From: Pyrinomonadaceae bacterium
GTDB taxonomy: Bacteria > Acidobacteriota > Blastocatellia > Pyrinomonadales > Pyrinomonadaceae
Direction: 5' to 3'
Assembly: GCA_014380365.1 (NCBI GenBank)
Contig: JACMJZ010000009.1
Location: 62,001-126,000, forward strand
DNA: 64,000 nt
Position 1 is the stretch's first letter. Every line of letters starts with the position of its first letter. Both the position numbers and the translations under genes were made by a program. Below the pieces are notes generated by a model, which had not been told where the DNA came from, ran no database searches, and saw only the letters and a program-made list of their open reading frames with translations. Positions 1-12,630 of the stretch are shown here, piece after piece.

Positions 1-4132
<4,132 letters not shown>

Positions 4133-4637
4133 TGTTTCCTTCCCAAGTTAGTTAAAGAGAATCAAGCAGAAGCCCGACCGTCAGGAAGGGCTGTGTCAGA
4201 ACCACCTGCGGTAGCGGGTGGGCAGGGTGGAGCCCTTGCTGACGCGCGGGCTTCTGCTTGGCACTAGTCAGCCAAAGCTGGCCAGATCGGCATGGGCAAG
4301 ACACCTGGATACATCCAGCGACCGCAAATCCCGGTGCTGAACACAGTACGAAACTGTGCCGGGCTTAATCGGGAGAGTATTGAAATTGGTTTGGGGGATG
4401 CAGAAACAAATCAATGTCACTGCTATTTGATATTCTATACCGAGCGCGCACAGATTTGTAAATCCCTTTTCAAAAACCGACGCAGGGGGGTCTCATCTGG
4501 GCGACAGCCAGAACTGCCTCAGAAAACTACTTGGCATCTGACGAAATTCACAGTACATTATGGCTTCTCAAAGATAGGCCCCAGACTCACCAAGGTTTCA
4601 AATATTAGGTAACTAACTCAAACTCCGGAGGACACGA
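4133..4637. promoter_or_regulatory. 505-bp divergent intergenic region
   Basis: This region separates the kinase from the M43 protease and should hold both promoters. It contains an inverted-repeat element at 4164-4259 and a block at 4195-4226 related to the CAGAACC/GCGGTAGCG repeat. A 106-codon open frame at 4292-4612 has no ribosome site and no family resemblance. I do not call a gene here. Confidence 0.5.
4164..4259. repeat. palindromic intergenic element, 29-bp arms
   Basis: Arms 4164-4192 and 4231-4259 are reverse complements at 26 of 29 positions. The arm sequence, starting AGCAGAAGCCCG, recurs as a single arm at 56869-56896, just after the matrixin gene. This marks a dispersed repeat family. 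Confidence 0.85.
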
Positions 4638-5690
4638 ATGAAGAAGTTTATCTTTTCGGTTGCTTTTATTGCGCTTGGCCTTGCGTTCCTGCTGGTAAGC
4701 GTACCCACCAAAGACGTCGGCGCCCAGGGCCGGCCAGATGACCCAGGTAGCCAGTCAGCCGTCCGAGCGGACGGTAAGGTAGTGGCTCCTGACGGCGCAG
4801 TTTTCGAATCTCACAAAGCCTTTATCGATGCCGGCAGGAAGTGCAGCACGCGCCACGTCGATGAAATCGAGATGGACGAAGTTAACCGGCATGCTGCCAA
4901 CAATGGCCGCGCCTTAGGCCGGCAAGGTAACGGAGGCGGCGGCGATGGAAATGAGGGAGCCAGAATTTACCCGGATGGCTCCATTTTGATCCCAGTTTAT
5001 TTTCACGTCGTTTACCGCTCAGACGGCGTAGGGAATATTCCGGAATCACGCCTTGATGCGCAGATCGCTGCGATGAATGAACATTTCTCCGGCTTGGACA
5101 CTCCCGTTTATCGAGGGGGCGCGGCGAACACGTCGTTCCGTTTCGTCAAGCAAGGCCTGGCGACGCGCACACAAAATGACACCTGGTATGCAGCAGGTTA
5201 TGGCTCAGCCGCCCAAACCGCGATGAAGAATGCGCTGCACACGGGTTCCGCAGACGATTTGAATTTCTATACCAACAGTGGCGGCGGCGACCTGGGCTGG
5301 GCCACATTCCCGAATGAATACGCCGGCGCACCACTTCAGGATGGCGTGGTTTGTTACTGGGCCTCGCTTCCCGGCTCCACTTATGTTCCCTACAACGAAG
5401 GCGACACGGGAACTCACGAAGTTGGTCACTGGGTGGGTCTCTATCACACGTTCCAGGGTGGCTGCACTTTGCCTAACGACGGTGTAGCAGACACTCCGTT
5501 GGAACGTAGTCCCTTCTTCGGCTGTCTCGGCCGAAAGGCACCGGACACATGCAAAGGAGCAAACGGTTCTGGTGTCGATCCGGTTGAAAACTTCATGGAC
5601 TACACAGACGATCCCTGCATGTACAAGTTTAGCTTGGGACAATCGGATCGTGCTGACACGATGTGGTCAACGTATCGCGCCGGCAACTAG
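4638..5690 (+). CDS. secreted M43-family (pappalysin-like) zinc metalloprotease
   Basis: This 350-residue preproprotein has an N-terminal signal peptide (about 1-30), a short propeptide-like region and a catalytic domain. It carries the extended zinc motif HEVGHWVGLYH (His260, Glu261, His264, His270) and a downstream Met-turn candidate in NFMDYTDD (Met320), the metzincin arrangement of peptidase family M43. Cys pairs near CLGRKAPDTCKG fit an exported fold. A CCGGAGGA ribosome site precedes the ATG by a normal distance, and a strong terminator follows at 5719. It is probably monocistronic and probably degrades extracellular protein. The substrate is unknown. Confidence 0.9.
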   Translation: MKKFIFSVAFIALGLAFLLVSVPTKDVGAQGRPDDPGSQSAVRADGKVVAPDGAVFESHKAFIDAGRKCSTRHVDEIEMDEVNRHAANNGRALGRQGNGGGGDGNEGARIYPDGSILIPVYFHVVYRSDGVGNIPESRLDAQIAAMNEHFSGLDTPVYRGGAANTSFRFVKQGLATRTQNDTWYAAGYGSAAQTAMKNALHTGSADDLNFYTNSGGGDLGWATFPNEYAGAPLQDGVVCYWASLPGSTYVPYNEGDTGTHEVGHWVGLYHTFQGGCTLPNDGVADTPLERSPFFGCLGRKAPDTCKGANGSGVDPVENFMDYTDDPCMYKFSLGQSDRADTMWSTYRAGN

Positions 5691-5718
5691 CGCTGTCTGA
5701 AAGGCTGGAAAACAGATA

Positions 5719-5758
5719 GAAGGAGTGTTTCTTCGGAGACACTCCTTCTTATCTTTTT
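5719..5758 (+). terminator. rho-independent terminator after M43 protease
   Basis: A 13-bp stem (5719-5731 with 5736-5748, one G-U pair) is closed by a UUCG tetraloop and followed by CTTATCTTTTT. It lies 29 bp after the protease stop codon. Confidence 0.93.
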
Positions 5759-5776
5759 GACGGCGAGGAAATCTCG

Positions 5777-6211
5777 ATGCGTATCTTAATCGTCCTGCTA
5801 ATCGGAGTAATGACGCTTTCCCTGGCCGGTGGCGTCTCTCTACCTCAAGAGCGCGGTCGAATCATGCCGCCGGCTCAGTTGAGGTGTGATCGGAATGATC
5901 TGACGTCATATGACGGACGCGTGCTCGTCTATCGCCGTCGCAAAGGAAGCACTTTCCTGAGGATGCGAACGAACTTCGATACAACTGAAAATGTCACTAT
6001 TCGTCATCCGTGGACGAACGACCCATCGAAGTTCTATCTGATAAATGGCAACGCGTTTATGAGCAGCGATTGGCGTCGCATAGAAACGAGAGCTGGGGTT
6101 TTGAAACGAGGCATGCGCGCGAATGTTTGGGTATGCCGGGGAAACCCGTCAATTCAGCCTGTCGTTGATTGGCGGCCGGATGACACCGGCGCGAATCCAC
6201 GAAGTCGCTAA
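5777..6211 (+). CDS. small secreted protein of unknown function
   Basis: This 144-residue protein begins with a clear signal peptide (hydrophobic residues 2-18, then GGVSLPQE). The mature part is basic, with one Cys near residue 34 and one near 122, and I recognise no family. It starts 19 bp after the upstream terminator, so it must have its own promoter or rely on read-through. It is probably periplasmic or extracellular. No function can be assigned. Confidence 0.65.
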   Translation: MRILIVLLIGVMTLSLAGGVSLPQERGRIMPPAQLRCDRNDLTSYDGRVLVYRRRKGSTFLRMRTNFDTTENVTIRHPWTNDPSKFYLINGNAFMSSDWRRIETRAGVLKRGMRANVWVCRGNPSIQPVVDWRPDDTGANPRSR

Positions 6212-6270
6212 CCACAATTCGAGAGAAAACTAGTGGATGCGGGACTTCAGAAACCGTTGCTCGGTGAGAT

Positions 6271-6741
6271 CTACTCTTTGATCTCCTCCAATAGATCGCC
6301 GGGCTGAATCACTTTGAGCGTTCGGAAGCGTTGCCGAAATTCTTTGCAGTCCTCCCCGTAACCTGTCATTAAACTCAACAAGTCCCGATCTCGACTGACT
6401 ATGAAATCGGCGCCGACCCTAGCCGCCAGGTTTATGTAGGCCTCATCATCTTCATCACGTAAGTATCGAAATGTCCGTGGCACGTTGGAGACAAAATCGC
6501 TGAAGTTTCGTAAGCGCTCGATGAACGCACCGGCGATCTCATCGCTTAGGTTAGGAAAACACGCGCGAACTTCGGGACGGTTGAGCACATCCTCAATCTC
6601 CAAAAGGATTTCCTTGCTGACAAAAAGCTGAACAAGACCTTTTTCAGCGAGAGTCAAACAACTAGCGGCAACGCTTTGCTGTCGCGCCGCCGCTTGTAAG
6701 AGCACATTACAGTCAAAGACCACTCGAAGCTTTTCCGCCAC
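6271..6741 (-). CDS. PIN-domain toxin (COG1569/TIGR00305-type)
   Basis: This 156-residue PIN ribonuclease-like protein has the acidic residues expected of the fold: Asp10 in FDCNVLL, a Glu in KEILLEIEDVL, the DEDDEAY segment and Asp in SRDRDLL. It matches the family called putative toxin component, PIN family. Its start lies 2 bp after the stop of the antitoxin-like gene, so the two are translationally coupled. PIN toxins usually cleave tRNA or other RNA; the target here is unknown. Confidence 0.87.
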   Translation of the reverse strand: MAEKLRVVFDCNVLLQAAARQQSVAASCLTLAEKGLVQLFVSKEILLEIEDVLNRPEVRACFPNLSDEIAGAFIERLRNFSDFVSNVPRTFRYLRDEDDEAYINLAARVGADFIVSRDRDLLSLMTGYGEDCKEFRQRFRTLKVIQPGDLLEEIKE

Positions 6742-6743
6742 GT

Positions 6744-7025
6744 TCAGCTAGCCCTTTCCTTCCTGGCCCGAGAAGCTTGTTTCCGCGCTTCGGTGAATAA
6801 GGCTTCGAGTGTTTCATCGTTCATCCCGCTTTCTTCAACATCGCGGCGGAATGGAGCTAGGATTTCATCAAAAGATTTCTCAGCCAGCAGATCGATACGG
6901 TCCCGCCTCCGGGAACCTTTCTCGACGAGCGACTCGACGTAATCCTCAAGTGGTTTTCCGTCTTTATTCGCTTGTGATTTCACCGATTCTTCAATTTCCG
7001 GTGGCAAGCTAATTGTTATTGTCAT
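6744..7025 (-). CDS. antitoxin of the PIN toxin-antitoxin pair
   Basis: I start this at the ATG at 7025, which gives MTITISLPPEIEESVKSQ. This matches the N-terminal beta-strand and helix of a ribbon-helix-helix DNA-binding domain, and a GAGGG site lies upstream. An in-frame start at 7058 would add 11 unlikely residues. The C-terminal half is charged and helical (KQASRARKERAS), as expected for a toxin-wrapping tail. It probably autorepresses the operon and neutralises the PIN protein (inference from family). Confidence 0.8.
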   Translation of the reverse strand: MTITISLPPEIEESVKSQANKDGKPLEDYVESLVEKGSRRRDRIDLLAEKSFDEILAPFRRDVEESGMNDETLEALFTEARKQASRARKERAS

Positions 7026-7106
7026 ATTTCTGGCCCTCTGAGCCGGACATTTTAGCATTTAGCAAGATGAGGCAGGAACGTAGCTTAGAAGGCAACGCCA
7101 AACCGG

Positions 7107-7685
7107 CTAATTCTGAAGACTGTCGGAGTCATCCATAGCCTTGGGTTCGACCCGGACTAGTGGTGGACCGTTTGGACAGGAGCTCCTTGGAAATCCATCC
7201 CCCTCTGAATAGCCGCAAGAATAAGTCTTATGGGTGACTATGGCGTGCTCATCTGCATAGTCAACTTGGCCCACGCTCAAAAGCGATGCCTCACAATAGG
7301 GACATTCATCAACTCGTGAAGCCTTCTCCGCATATTCTTCCATTACATCTCTTAGAACCTCGATGCCGGCATTTAGCGTAGTGATTTCACGGTGTTTTTC
7401 CTCGATAAGTCTTCGACTAGTTTGGTCATCGGCATCTAGCTTTGAAAGTTCAGATTCAAGCATCCCTATCTTTCTATAATATCGATCTAACAGGGCGTCG
7501 GAGGTTGTAGTCTTCGCAGAGTCTAATTGTTTTTCAAGCCCCGTCGCCCTCTCTCGTAAGAGTTCAATTGTGGCATCTTTCTGTTGGACAATTTGCTGGA
7601 CCATTAGCCGAAAGAAACCGAAGAGACTGCCAATAACAATTATCACTTGGGCTATCTGGGTAAAGAAAATTAGCTTGTTTGACAT
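7107..7685 (-). CDS. membrane-anchored coiled-coil protein with C-terminal Cys motifs
   Basis: This 192-residue protein has an N-terminal transmembrane helix (about 5-28), a long heptad coiled coil (about 35-110) and a C-terminal segment with CPYC and two further Cys residues, suggesting a small zinc-binding fold. No family is recognised. It lies 52 bp downstream of the secreted protein at 7738-8268 on the same strand and may be co-transcribed with it. Its role is unknown. Confidence 0.65.
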   Translation of the reverse strand: MSNKLIFFTQIAQVIIVIGSLFGFFRLMVQQIVQQKDATIELLRERATGLEKQLDSAKTTTSDALLDRYYRKIGMLESELSKLDADDQTSRRLIEEKHREITTLNAGIEVLRDVMEEYAEKASRVDECPYCEASLLSVGQVDYADEHAIVTHKTYSCGYSEGDGFPRSSCPNGPPLVRVEPKAMDDSDSLQN

Positions 7686-7737
7686 TACTACTCTCCTGTT
7701 CTGGAGAATGTTCCGGCTGGTCTCTTTCCGGGTGCCA

Positions 7738-8268
7738 TCATTTAGGATTGACGGCTAAGTAATCATTAATAAACTTATCAACATAATCTCCGATTCCTTC
7801 ACGGATGGTCCGTATGTTTCGTTTCGATGTCATCCCTACGGCACTTGCTGACCATGTTGTTACAGGAAATACTTTGTTATCGGTGGAATGGTACAACGTG
7901 GCCGCTTGCTTAAACTCAACCTGAATGGAAAATGAGTATAAATTCTCTCCAAGGAGTTTGGTCAGCGCCTCACTCTTGGAGGCAAGAAGCGTAACAGATA
8001 ACGCCGGCCTCCGTGCTACCACTTTTGTTTCCTCGATTGTGAGTACTCGGATCCCCGCCTTTCGCAGCCGTATTTCTACGTCTGTTCGGATTTGAGTTTC
8101 GGTAAGTCCATCCTTTTCTAAGCTGGGGCTATCCTCAGACAAATTCAAAAACACGTAGACTCCGGAAAGACCCTTGAGGCTTTCCTTTTCGAGTGGATCA
8201 TTTGATTGAGCACAGACAGAGACGCTAGCGAAAAGCAAAACTATCACCACAAACAATACTCTCTTCAT
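7738..8268 (-). CDS. secreted hypothetical protein
   Basis: This 176-residue protein starts with a signal peptide (MKRVLFVVIVLLFASVSVCAQS). The mature part alternates beta and alpha segments and includes the stretch EKDGLTETQIRTDVEIRLRKAG, which resembles uncharacterised periplasmic proteins of about this size. I see no catalytic motif. The ATG follows an AGGAGACAAC ribosome site. Its function is unknown. Confidence 0.7.
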   Translation of the reverse strand: MKRVLFVVIVLLFASVSVCAQSNDPLEKESLKGLSGVYVFLNLSEDSPSLEKDGLTETQIRTDVEIRLRKAGIRVLTIEETKVVARRPALSVTLLASKSEALTKLLGENLYSFSIQVEFKQAATLYHSTDNKVFPVTTWSASAVGMTSKRNIRTIREGIGDYVDKFINDYLAVNPK

Positions 8269-8399
8269 GTTGTCTCCTGACCCGTCCTAAATCTAGAGAA
8301 AGAGCTTCCGCATGATACACCTTGTGGGCGCGTGATCAAGATTTGTTCGGCCTCTGGAGCGGCTTGCTTTGTAAGAGGTCATAGCAACATAATTTTCGC

Positions 8400-8585
8400 A
8401 TGACAGAGAAGGAAATGGTGCCGAGAACCGTGCGCGAGCTGCCGGACGATTGCTCTATCGTCGAGATCGCTGACCGCATTGAGTTCCTAGCTGCAGTGCA
8501 GAAGGGTTTCGATCAGCTAGACCGCAGCGAAGGCATTCCCAACGAGCAGATCAAGAAACAGTTGGCCTCATGGCTTACAAGCTAA
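8400..8585 (+). CDS. small antitoxin-like protein (orphaned)
   Basis: This 61-residue acidic protein ends in NEQIKKQLASWLTS and looks like the small antitoxins encoded just before RelE/ParE toxins. Its last 16 bases overlap a second frame that starts MAYKLIWSPA, a typical RelE/ParE N-terminus. That toxin frame is destroyed 9 codons in by a palindromic element, so the antitoxin seems to have lost its partner. The antitoxin assignment is inferred from the neighbour, not from a recognised domain. Confidence 0.6.
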   Translation: MTEKEMVPRTVRELPDDCSIVEIADRIEFLAAVQKGFDQLDRSEGIPNEQIKKQLASWLTS

Positions 8586-8600
8586 TTTGGTCTCCGGCTC
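8570..8600 (+). pseudogene. RelE/ParE toxin remnant cut by a palindromic element
   Basis: The start codon overlaps the antitoxin end. The first residues, MAYKLIWSPA, match the start of RelE/ParE-family toxins. From 8596 the reading frame runs into a 155-bp palindromic element. After it no toxin-like sequence remains before the aldehyde dehydrogenase end at 8767, so the rest of the gene has been lost. Confidence 0.6.
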
Positions 8601-8750
8601 CGCCGCCCGATGTGCGGTGGCGGCTATGCCCCACCGTCCATGCCTCTCTTAGAATTCCTGGGGCTGCGCCCCGACATCAGGGCATAGCCCCGAAATTACA
8701 GAGACTTATCCGGAAGGTCACAGACTTTCCGCACATCGGACGGCATAGCC
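8596..8750. repeat. palindromic element family A, copy 1
   Basis: Terminal arms 8596-8617 and 8729-8750 are inverted repeats (core CCGATGTGCGG). Between them lie at least three smaller hairpins, including GGGGC-TGC-GCCCC and CGGAAGG...CTTTCCG. Copies 2 and 3, with the same nested-hairpin layout, lie at 15995-16152 and 38346-38506. No open frame is inside, so this resembles a MITE or REPIN-type element. Confidence 0.75.
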
Positions 8751-8766
8751 GTTCGGGCTGGAACGA

Positions 8767-10131
8767 CTACTTGATCCAGATCGTTTTCACGTTGACGAAT
8801 TCGCGAATTCCAAATTCGCCGAGTTCACGGCCGTAACCGGAGTTTTTGATCCCGCCAAACGGAAGCCTGGGGTCAGAAGCCACCATGCCGTTGATGAACA
8901 CGCAGCCGGCTTCGAGCTCATCAATGAATCGCTCGCGCTGTTGTTCATCATTAGTCCAGGCGGATGCGCCCAGGCCGAAGGTTGTGCTGTTTGCGAGTTC
9001 AATCGCTTCGTCGATTGAATCGACACGGAAGAGAAGCGCCACCGGTCCGAACACTTCTTCACAGTAGGCAGGCGAGTCGTGTGGAATATTTGCCAACACG
9101 GTCGGCTCATAAAAATTGCCTGGGCCGTCTATTCTCTTGCCCCCAGTTAACATCAATGCGCCCGCTGCAACTGAAGTCTTGACCTGGTCGTCCACGTCTT
9201 TCAGAATCTGCTCCGTTGCCAACGGTCCGATCTCAGTAGACTCCTTGAGTGGATCCCCAACGTTCAACGCCTTCATTCCTTCCACAAATTGCCGCTCAAA
9301 CTCGTCGTAGATTTCCGATGCGATTATGAAACGCTTAGCGGCGATACATGATTGCCCGTTATTGATGGTTCGAGCTTTGACGCCTGTGCTAACTGCTTCG
9401 TCAACGTTGGCTGACGGCATTACAATAAATGCATCGCTGCCGCCCAGTTCCAATACCGTCGGCTTGATTTGTTTGCCGGCGATGCTCGCAACACTGCGCC
9501 CCGCGGGTTCACTCCCAGTGAGCGTTGCTGCGGCAACCCGCGGGTCTTCGAGCACGCGCTGGACAGCTTCGGATCCGATCAGCAGCGTTTGAAATGCGCC
9601 GACAGGAAATCCTGCACGTCGAAAAATGTCTTCAATTGCTAGTGCGCAACCCGGAACATTTGAAGAGTGCTTCAGAAGCCCGACGTTTCCGGCCATCAGC
9701 GCGGGCGCCGCAAAACGAAAAACCTGCCAGAAGGGAAAATTCCAGGGCATCACCGCCAGCACCGGCCCAAGCGGTTGAAAACGCACGTAGCTTCTCGCTG
9801 CATTTGTCTCGACTATCTGATCCGCCAGGTGCTGGCTCGCGGACTCCGCATAGTAACGGCAAACCCACGCGCACTTTTCCACTTCGCCCACTGCGCCTTT
9901 GATCGGTTTACCCATTTCTGTCGTCATCAACCGCGCGAAGTCTTTTTTCTCGGTCTCGAGTATCTCAGCTGCGCGCAGCAGCCAGGCTGCGCGGTCGGCC
10001 ATTGATGTTTGCCGGTAGGCGGCAAATGTCTCCGCAGCTTGCTTTAACTTCTCATCGATCTGCGCTTCGCTGAGCGCCTCGAAAGTCTCCATGGTTTCGC
10101 CGGTAGCCGGGTTGATAGAAGCGATAGGCAT
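8767..10131 (-). CDS. NAD(P)-dependent aldehyde dehydrogenase, succinate-semialdehyde type
   Basis: This is a 454-residue cytoplasmic enzyme of the aldehyde dehydrogenase superfamily. The catalytic Glu (about 228, in LELGGSD) and Cys (about 262, in NNGQSCIAAKR) are present, with the cofactor-binding PWNFPFWQ segment and a C-terminal PFGGIKNSGYGRELG. The pattern is closest to succinate-semialdehyde dehydrogenases of the Sad/YneI branch, which oxidise the aldehyde to succinate. I use the ATG at 10131, preceded by GAGGATCAATT, rather than the in-frame start at 10161. It is divergent from the PolX gene, 77 bp apart. Substrate specificity is inferred. Confidence 0.9.
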   Translation of the reverse strand: MPIASINPATGETMETFEALSEAQIDEKLKQAAETFAAYRQTSMADRAAWLLRAAEILETEKKDFARLMTTEMGKPIKGAVGEVEKCAWVCRYYAESASQHLADQIVETNAARSYVRFQPLGPVLAVMPWNFPFWQVFRFAAPALMAGNVGLLKHSSNVPGCALAIEDIFRRAGFPVGAFQTLLIGSEAVQRVLEDPRVAAATLTGSEPAGRSVASIAGKQIKPTVLELGGSDAFIVMPSANVDEAVSTGVKARTINNGQSCIAAKRFIIASEIYDEFERQFVEGMKALNVGDPLKESTEIGPLATEQILKDVDDQVKTSVAAGALMLTGGKRIDGPGNFYEPTVLANIPHDSPAYCEEVFGPVALLFRVDSIDEAIELANSTTFGLGASAWTNDEQQRERFIDELEAGCVFINGMVASDPRLPFGGIKNSGYGRELGEFGIREFVNVKTIWIK

Positions 10132-10208
10132 AATTGATCCTCGAATTGGATTCGTTGTCACATCACCGCATTGAATTGCGAAAGAATTCTTGTATTCTGT
10201 GCTCAGTG

Positions 10209-11972
10209 ATGACTAAGAACAAGCGTTTGGATAAATTCGCCGTCGCCGCCGCGCTGCAGGAGATTGCTGCCTTGCTGGAGTTGAAAGGCGGCAAGGATCT
10301 TTTCAAAGCCCGTGCCTATCAAACCGGGGCTCGCGTTGTTGCCGGAATGACTGAAGACTTGGGCGAAGTGGTGCTTGCGAATTGTCTGACCGCGATGCGT
10401 GGAATTGGCGATGCGCTTGCTTCACAAATCGAACAGCTCTACCTCAATGGTGAGTCTTCAGTTTTGCGAGGACTGAAGAAAGAGTTTCCTCCGGGCATCA
10501 TCGAACTGTCAGGCATTCCCGGGCTTTCGACCAGCAAGATCAAGACCCTTCACGAGACGTTAGGAATCACCTCAATCGCCGAACTTAAGTCTGCGGCTGA
10601 AGCCGGCAAGATAAGAGAGATCAAAGGCTTTGGCGCGAAGACAGAAGAAAAACTGCTGGAGACAATCGCCAGTCATCGCCAGCGCGGGAAAGCGGATCGA
10701 CTCCACTTGCACCGCGCATTGCAAACGGCGGAACAGATTTCAAACTATCTTCAGACATCGCGTGACACCACGAGTATTAGTTTTGCCGGCTCCCTGCGGC
10801 GTTGGAAAGAAACTGTCGGCACGATCCGCATCGTCGTCAACACGAAACGCCCTGCCACTTTGATCGAACACTTCCTGCGCTTTCCGCTGATTGTTGAAAC
10901 CCTGGAGAAAATGGAAGAGGCTTGCACTGTTCGACTCACTGAAGGAGCGCGCGTTTCACTTGTTGCCGCGCGTCCCGCCGAGTTTGCGCTGGCATTGTTA
11001 ACTGAAACCGGCTCGAAAGCGCACCTCAACAAATTGCAGCAGATTGCGAGCGATGGAGGTGAGGGAGCAAAGGCAAGAGGTAAACGAAGCAGAACTTCGG
11101 GCCGAAAATCAGGAGCGCCTAAGGAACTGCTGGCTGAGGAAGATATCTATCACCAACTCGGCATGCAGTACATTCCACCGGAGTTGCGGGAAGACGAGGG
11201 CGAGCTCGAAGCTGCGATTGCCGGGAAGTTACCAAGAGATCTGATTACTCTGGAAGACATTCAGGGCATGGTGCATTGTCATACGACCTATTCTGACGGA
11301 AAGCATTCGGTCGAGGAGATGGCGCGCGCGGCGGAAGCCATGGGAATGAAGTATGTAACCATAACCGATCATTCGCCGACCGCGTCCTATGCTGGCGGTG
11401 TAACTCTAGATCGACTGAGGCGCCAATGGGACGAGATCGCCGAGGTGCAGGAGAAAGTGAAGGTAAAGATTCTTCGCGGCACTGAATCCGACATAGTTGC
11501 CAGCGGCCAGCTGGATTACCCCGACAAGATACTCGAACAGTTTGACGTAATCGTGGCCAGCATTCACTCCCGCTACAAGATGGACTCGGCGAAGATGACC
11601 AAGCGGATCGTGACTGCAATGCAGCACCCGGTCTTCAAGATTTGGGGACACGCGTTGGGACGCAAACTTCAGCAACGTCCGCCTTTTGACTGCGACGTCG
11701 AACAAATACTTGATGTCATTGCCGAATCGAGCGCCGCGATCGAAGTAAATGGCGATCCGCATCGGCTGGACATGGAGCCGCGTTGGATACGTGAGGCGCG
11801 CAAACGAAAAATCAAGTTCGTGATTTCGGTTGATGCGCATTCGACTGGCGCGATGAATAATCTGAAATATGGAGTGGGAATTGCGCGACGTGGTTGGCTA
11901 ACTAAGGGTGAGATTTTGAACACGCTGGGAACAAAAGCTTTCGCAAACGCCGTAAGACCACTAGTCAGTTGA
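10209..11972 (+). CDS. PolX-like protein with intact PHP domain and dead polymerase site
   Basis: The domain order is that of bacterial DNA polymerase X: N-terminal helix-hairpin-helix 8-kDa region, palm, then a C-terminal PHP phosphoesterase (from about residue 354). The PHP metal ligands look intact: HCHTTYSDG, TDHS, a Glu in GTESDI, SIHS, GHALGR and VDAHS. The palm keeps AGSLRR and KETVG, but the two catalytic Asp that normally follow are Thr205 and Arg207 (GTIRIV instead of GDIDIL), and the third Asp is Ser250 (RVSLV). Polymerisation is therefore probably lost while nuclease or phosphoesterase activity remains (inference). Length is 587 residues, about normal for the family. The start at 10209 removes 25 unsupported residues. 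Confidence 0.9.
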   Translation: MTKNKRLDKFAVAAALQEIAALLELKGGKDLFKARAYQTGARVVAGMTEDLGEVVLANCLTAMRGIGDALASQIEQLYLNGESSVLRGLKKEFPPGIIELSGIPGLSTSKIKTLHETLGITSIAELKSAAEAGKIREIKGFGAKTEEKLLETIASHRQRGKADRLHLHRALQTAEQISNYLQTSRDTTSISFAGSLRRWKETVGTIRIVVNTKRPATLIEHFLRFPLIVETLEKMEEACTVRLTEGARVSLVAARPAEFALALLTETGSKAHLNKLQQIASDGGEGAKARGKRSRTSGRKSGAPKELLAEEDIYHQLGMQYIPPELREDEGELEAAIAGKLPRDLITLEDIQGMVHCHTTYSDGKHSVEEMARAAEAMGMKYVTITDHSPTASYAGGVTLDRLRRQWDEIAEVQEKVKVKILRGTESDIVASGQLDYPDKILEQFDVIVASIHSRYKMDSAKMTKRIVTAMQHPVFKIWGHALGRKLQQRPPFDCDVEQILDVIAESSAAIEVNGDPHRLDMEPRWIREARKRKIKFVISVDAHSTGAMNNLKYGVGIARRGWLTKGEILNTLGTKAFANAVRPLVS

Positions 11973-12070
11973 TCCTCCTTGGGAAGTCTCGCCTAACCAG
12001 GACGGAAGGCGTATCCTTACTGCGCACAGAGGAGAGGCCTCGCGTTTTTTCACCCTTTGCCGGAGAGAAT

Positions 12071-12601
12071 ATGAAACATCCATTCATCGGATTGCTTGTC
12101 GCACTCGCTTTTTCCTCCATCTCGGTTTCGCCTCCGTCAATGGCTGGAATTTCCGAATTTCAATCGCGCAACTCTGTGTTTACCCTGACGCCATATGATC
12201 CAAAACGCGTGGGATATGAAGTCCTGCCTGTCCGAGTAATAGGGACTGGCGGAGGCAGGCTCGCTCCCAACGAGAAACTCGAAATCTTCGCCACTTGGTT
12301 TGCGAATGAATCCTCCAAACCCGTCAAAGCAGTCAGATTCGGCTATTACGTCTTCAAATCTGACAACCGCAGTGATGTGATAGAAACCGGCCAAACCAGT
12401 CTCATCCCGCTTCTTCAACCTTTCGAGAAGCGCAGGGTGCGAATTCATGTACTCGATGTCGATGACATTCCTTCGCTGGGGTATAAGCCAAGCGAGCAAT
12501 TTCACCTTGAAGTGGCCGTTACAGAAGCTCATTACGAAGATGGAACTATTTGGCAAGCAACGAACTTGCCGGGGAAGTTAAGTAGTCCCAAGGCTCCTTG
12601 A
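12071..12601 (+). CDS. secreted hypothetical protein
   Basis: This 176-residue protein has a signal peptide (about 1-25) and a mature part predicted to be beta-rich, with an Ig-like look (GTGGGRLAPNEKLEIFATW...). I start it at the ATG at 12071, which has GGAG five bases upstream. The longer frame from a TTG inside the polX stop gives an N-terminus unlike a real protein. No family is recognised. Confidence 0.7.
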   Translation: MKHPFIGLLVALAFSSISVSPPSMAGISEFQSRNSVFTLTPYDPKRVGYEVLPVRVIGTGGGRLAPNEKLEIFATWFANESSKPVKAVRFGYYVFKSDNRSDVIETGQTSLIPLLQPFEKRRVRIHVLDVDDIPSLGYKPSEQFHLEVAVTEAHYEDGTIWQATNLPGKLSSPKAP

Positions 12602-12630
12602 GCAGTGGCGTCTTTCGGTCTGCGTCAGGA

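Noticed and set aside
4292-4612. 106-codon open frame between the kinase and protease
   Set aside because: No ribosome site, composition unlike neighbours, and it overlaps a palindromic repeat gap.
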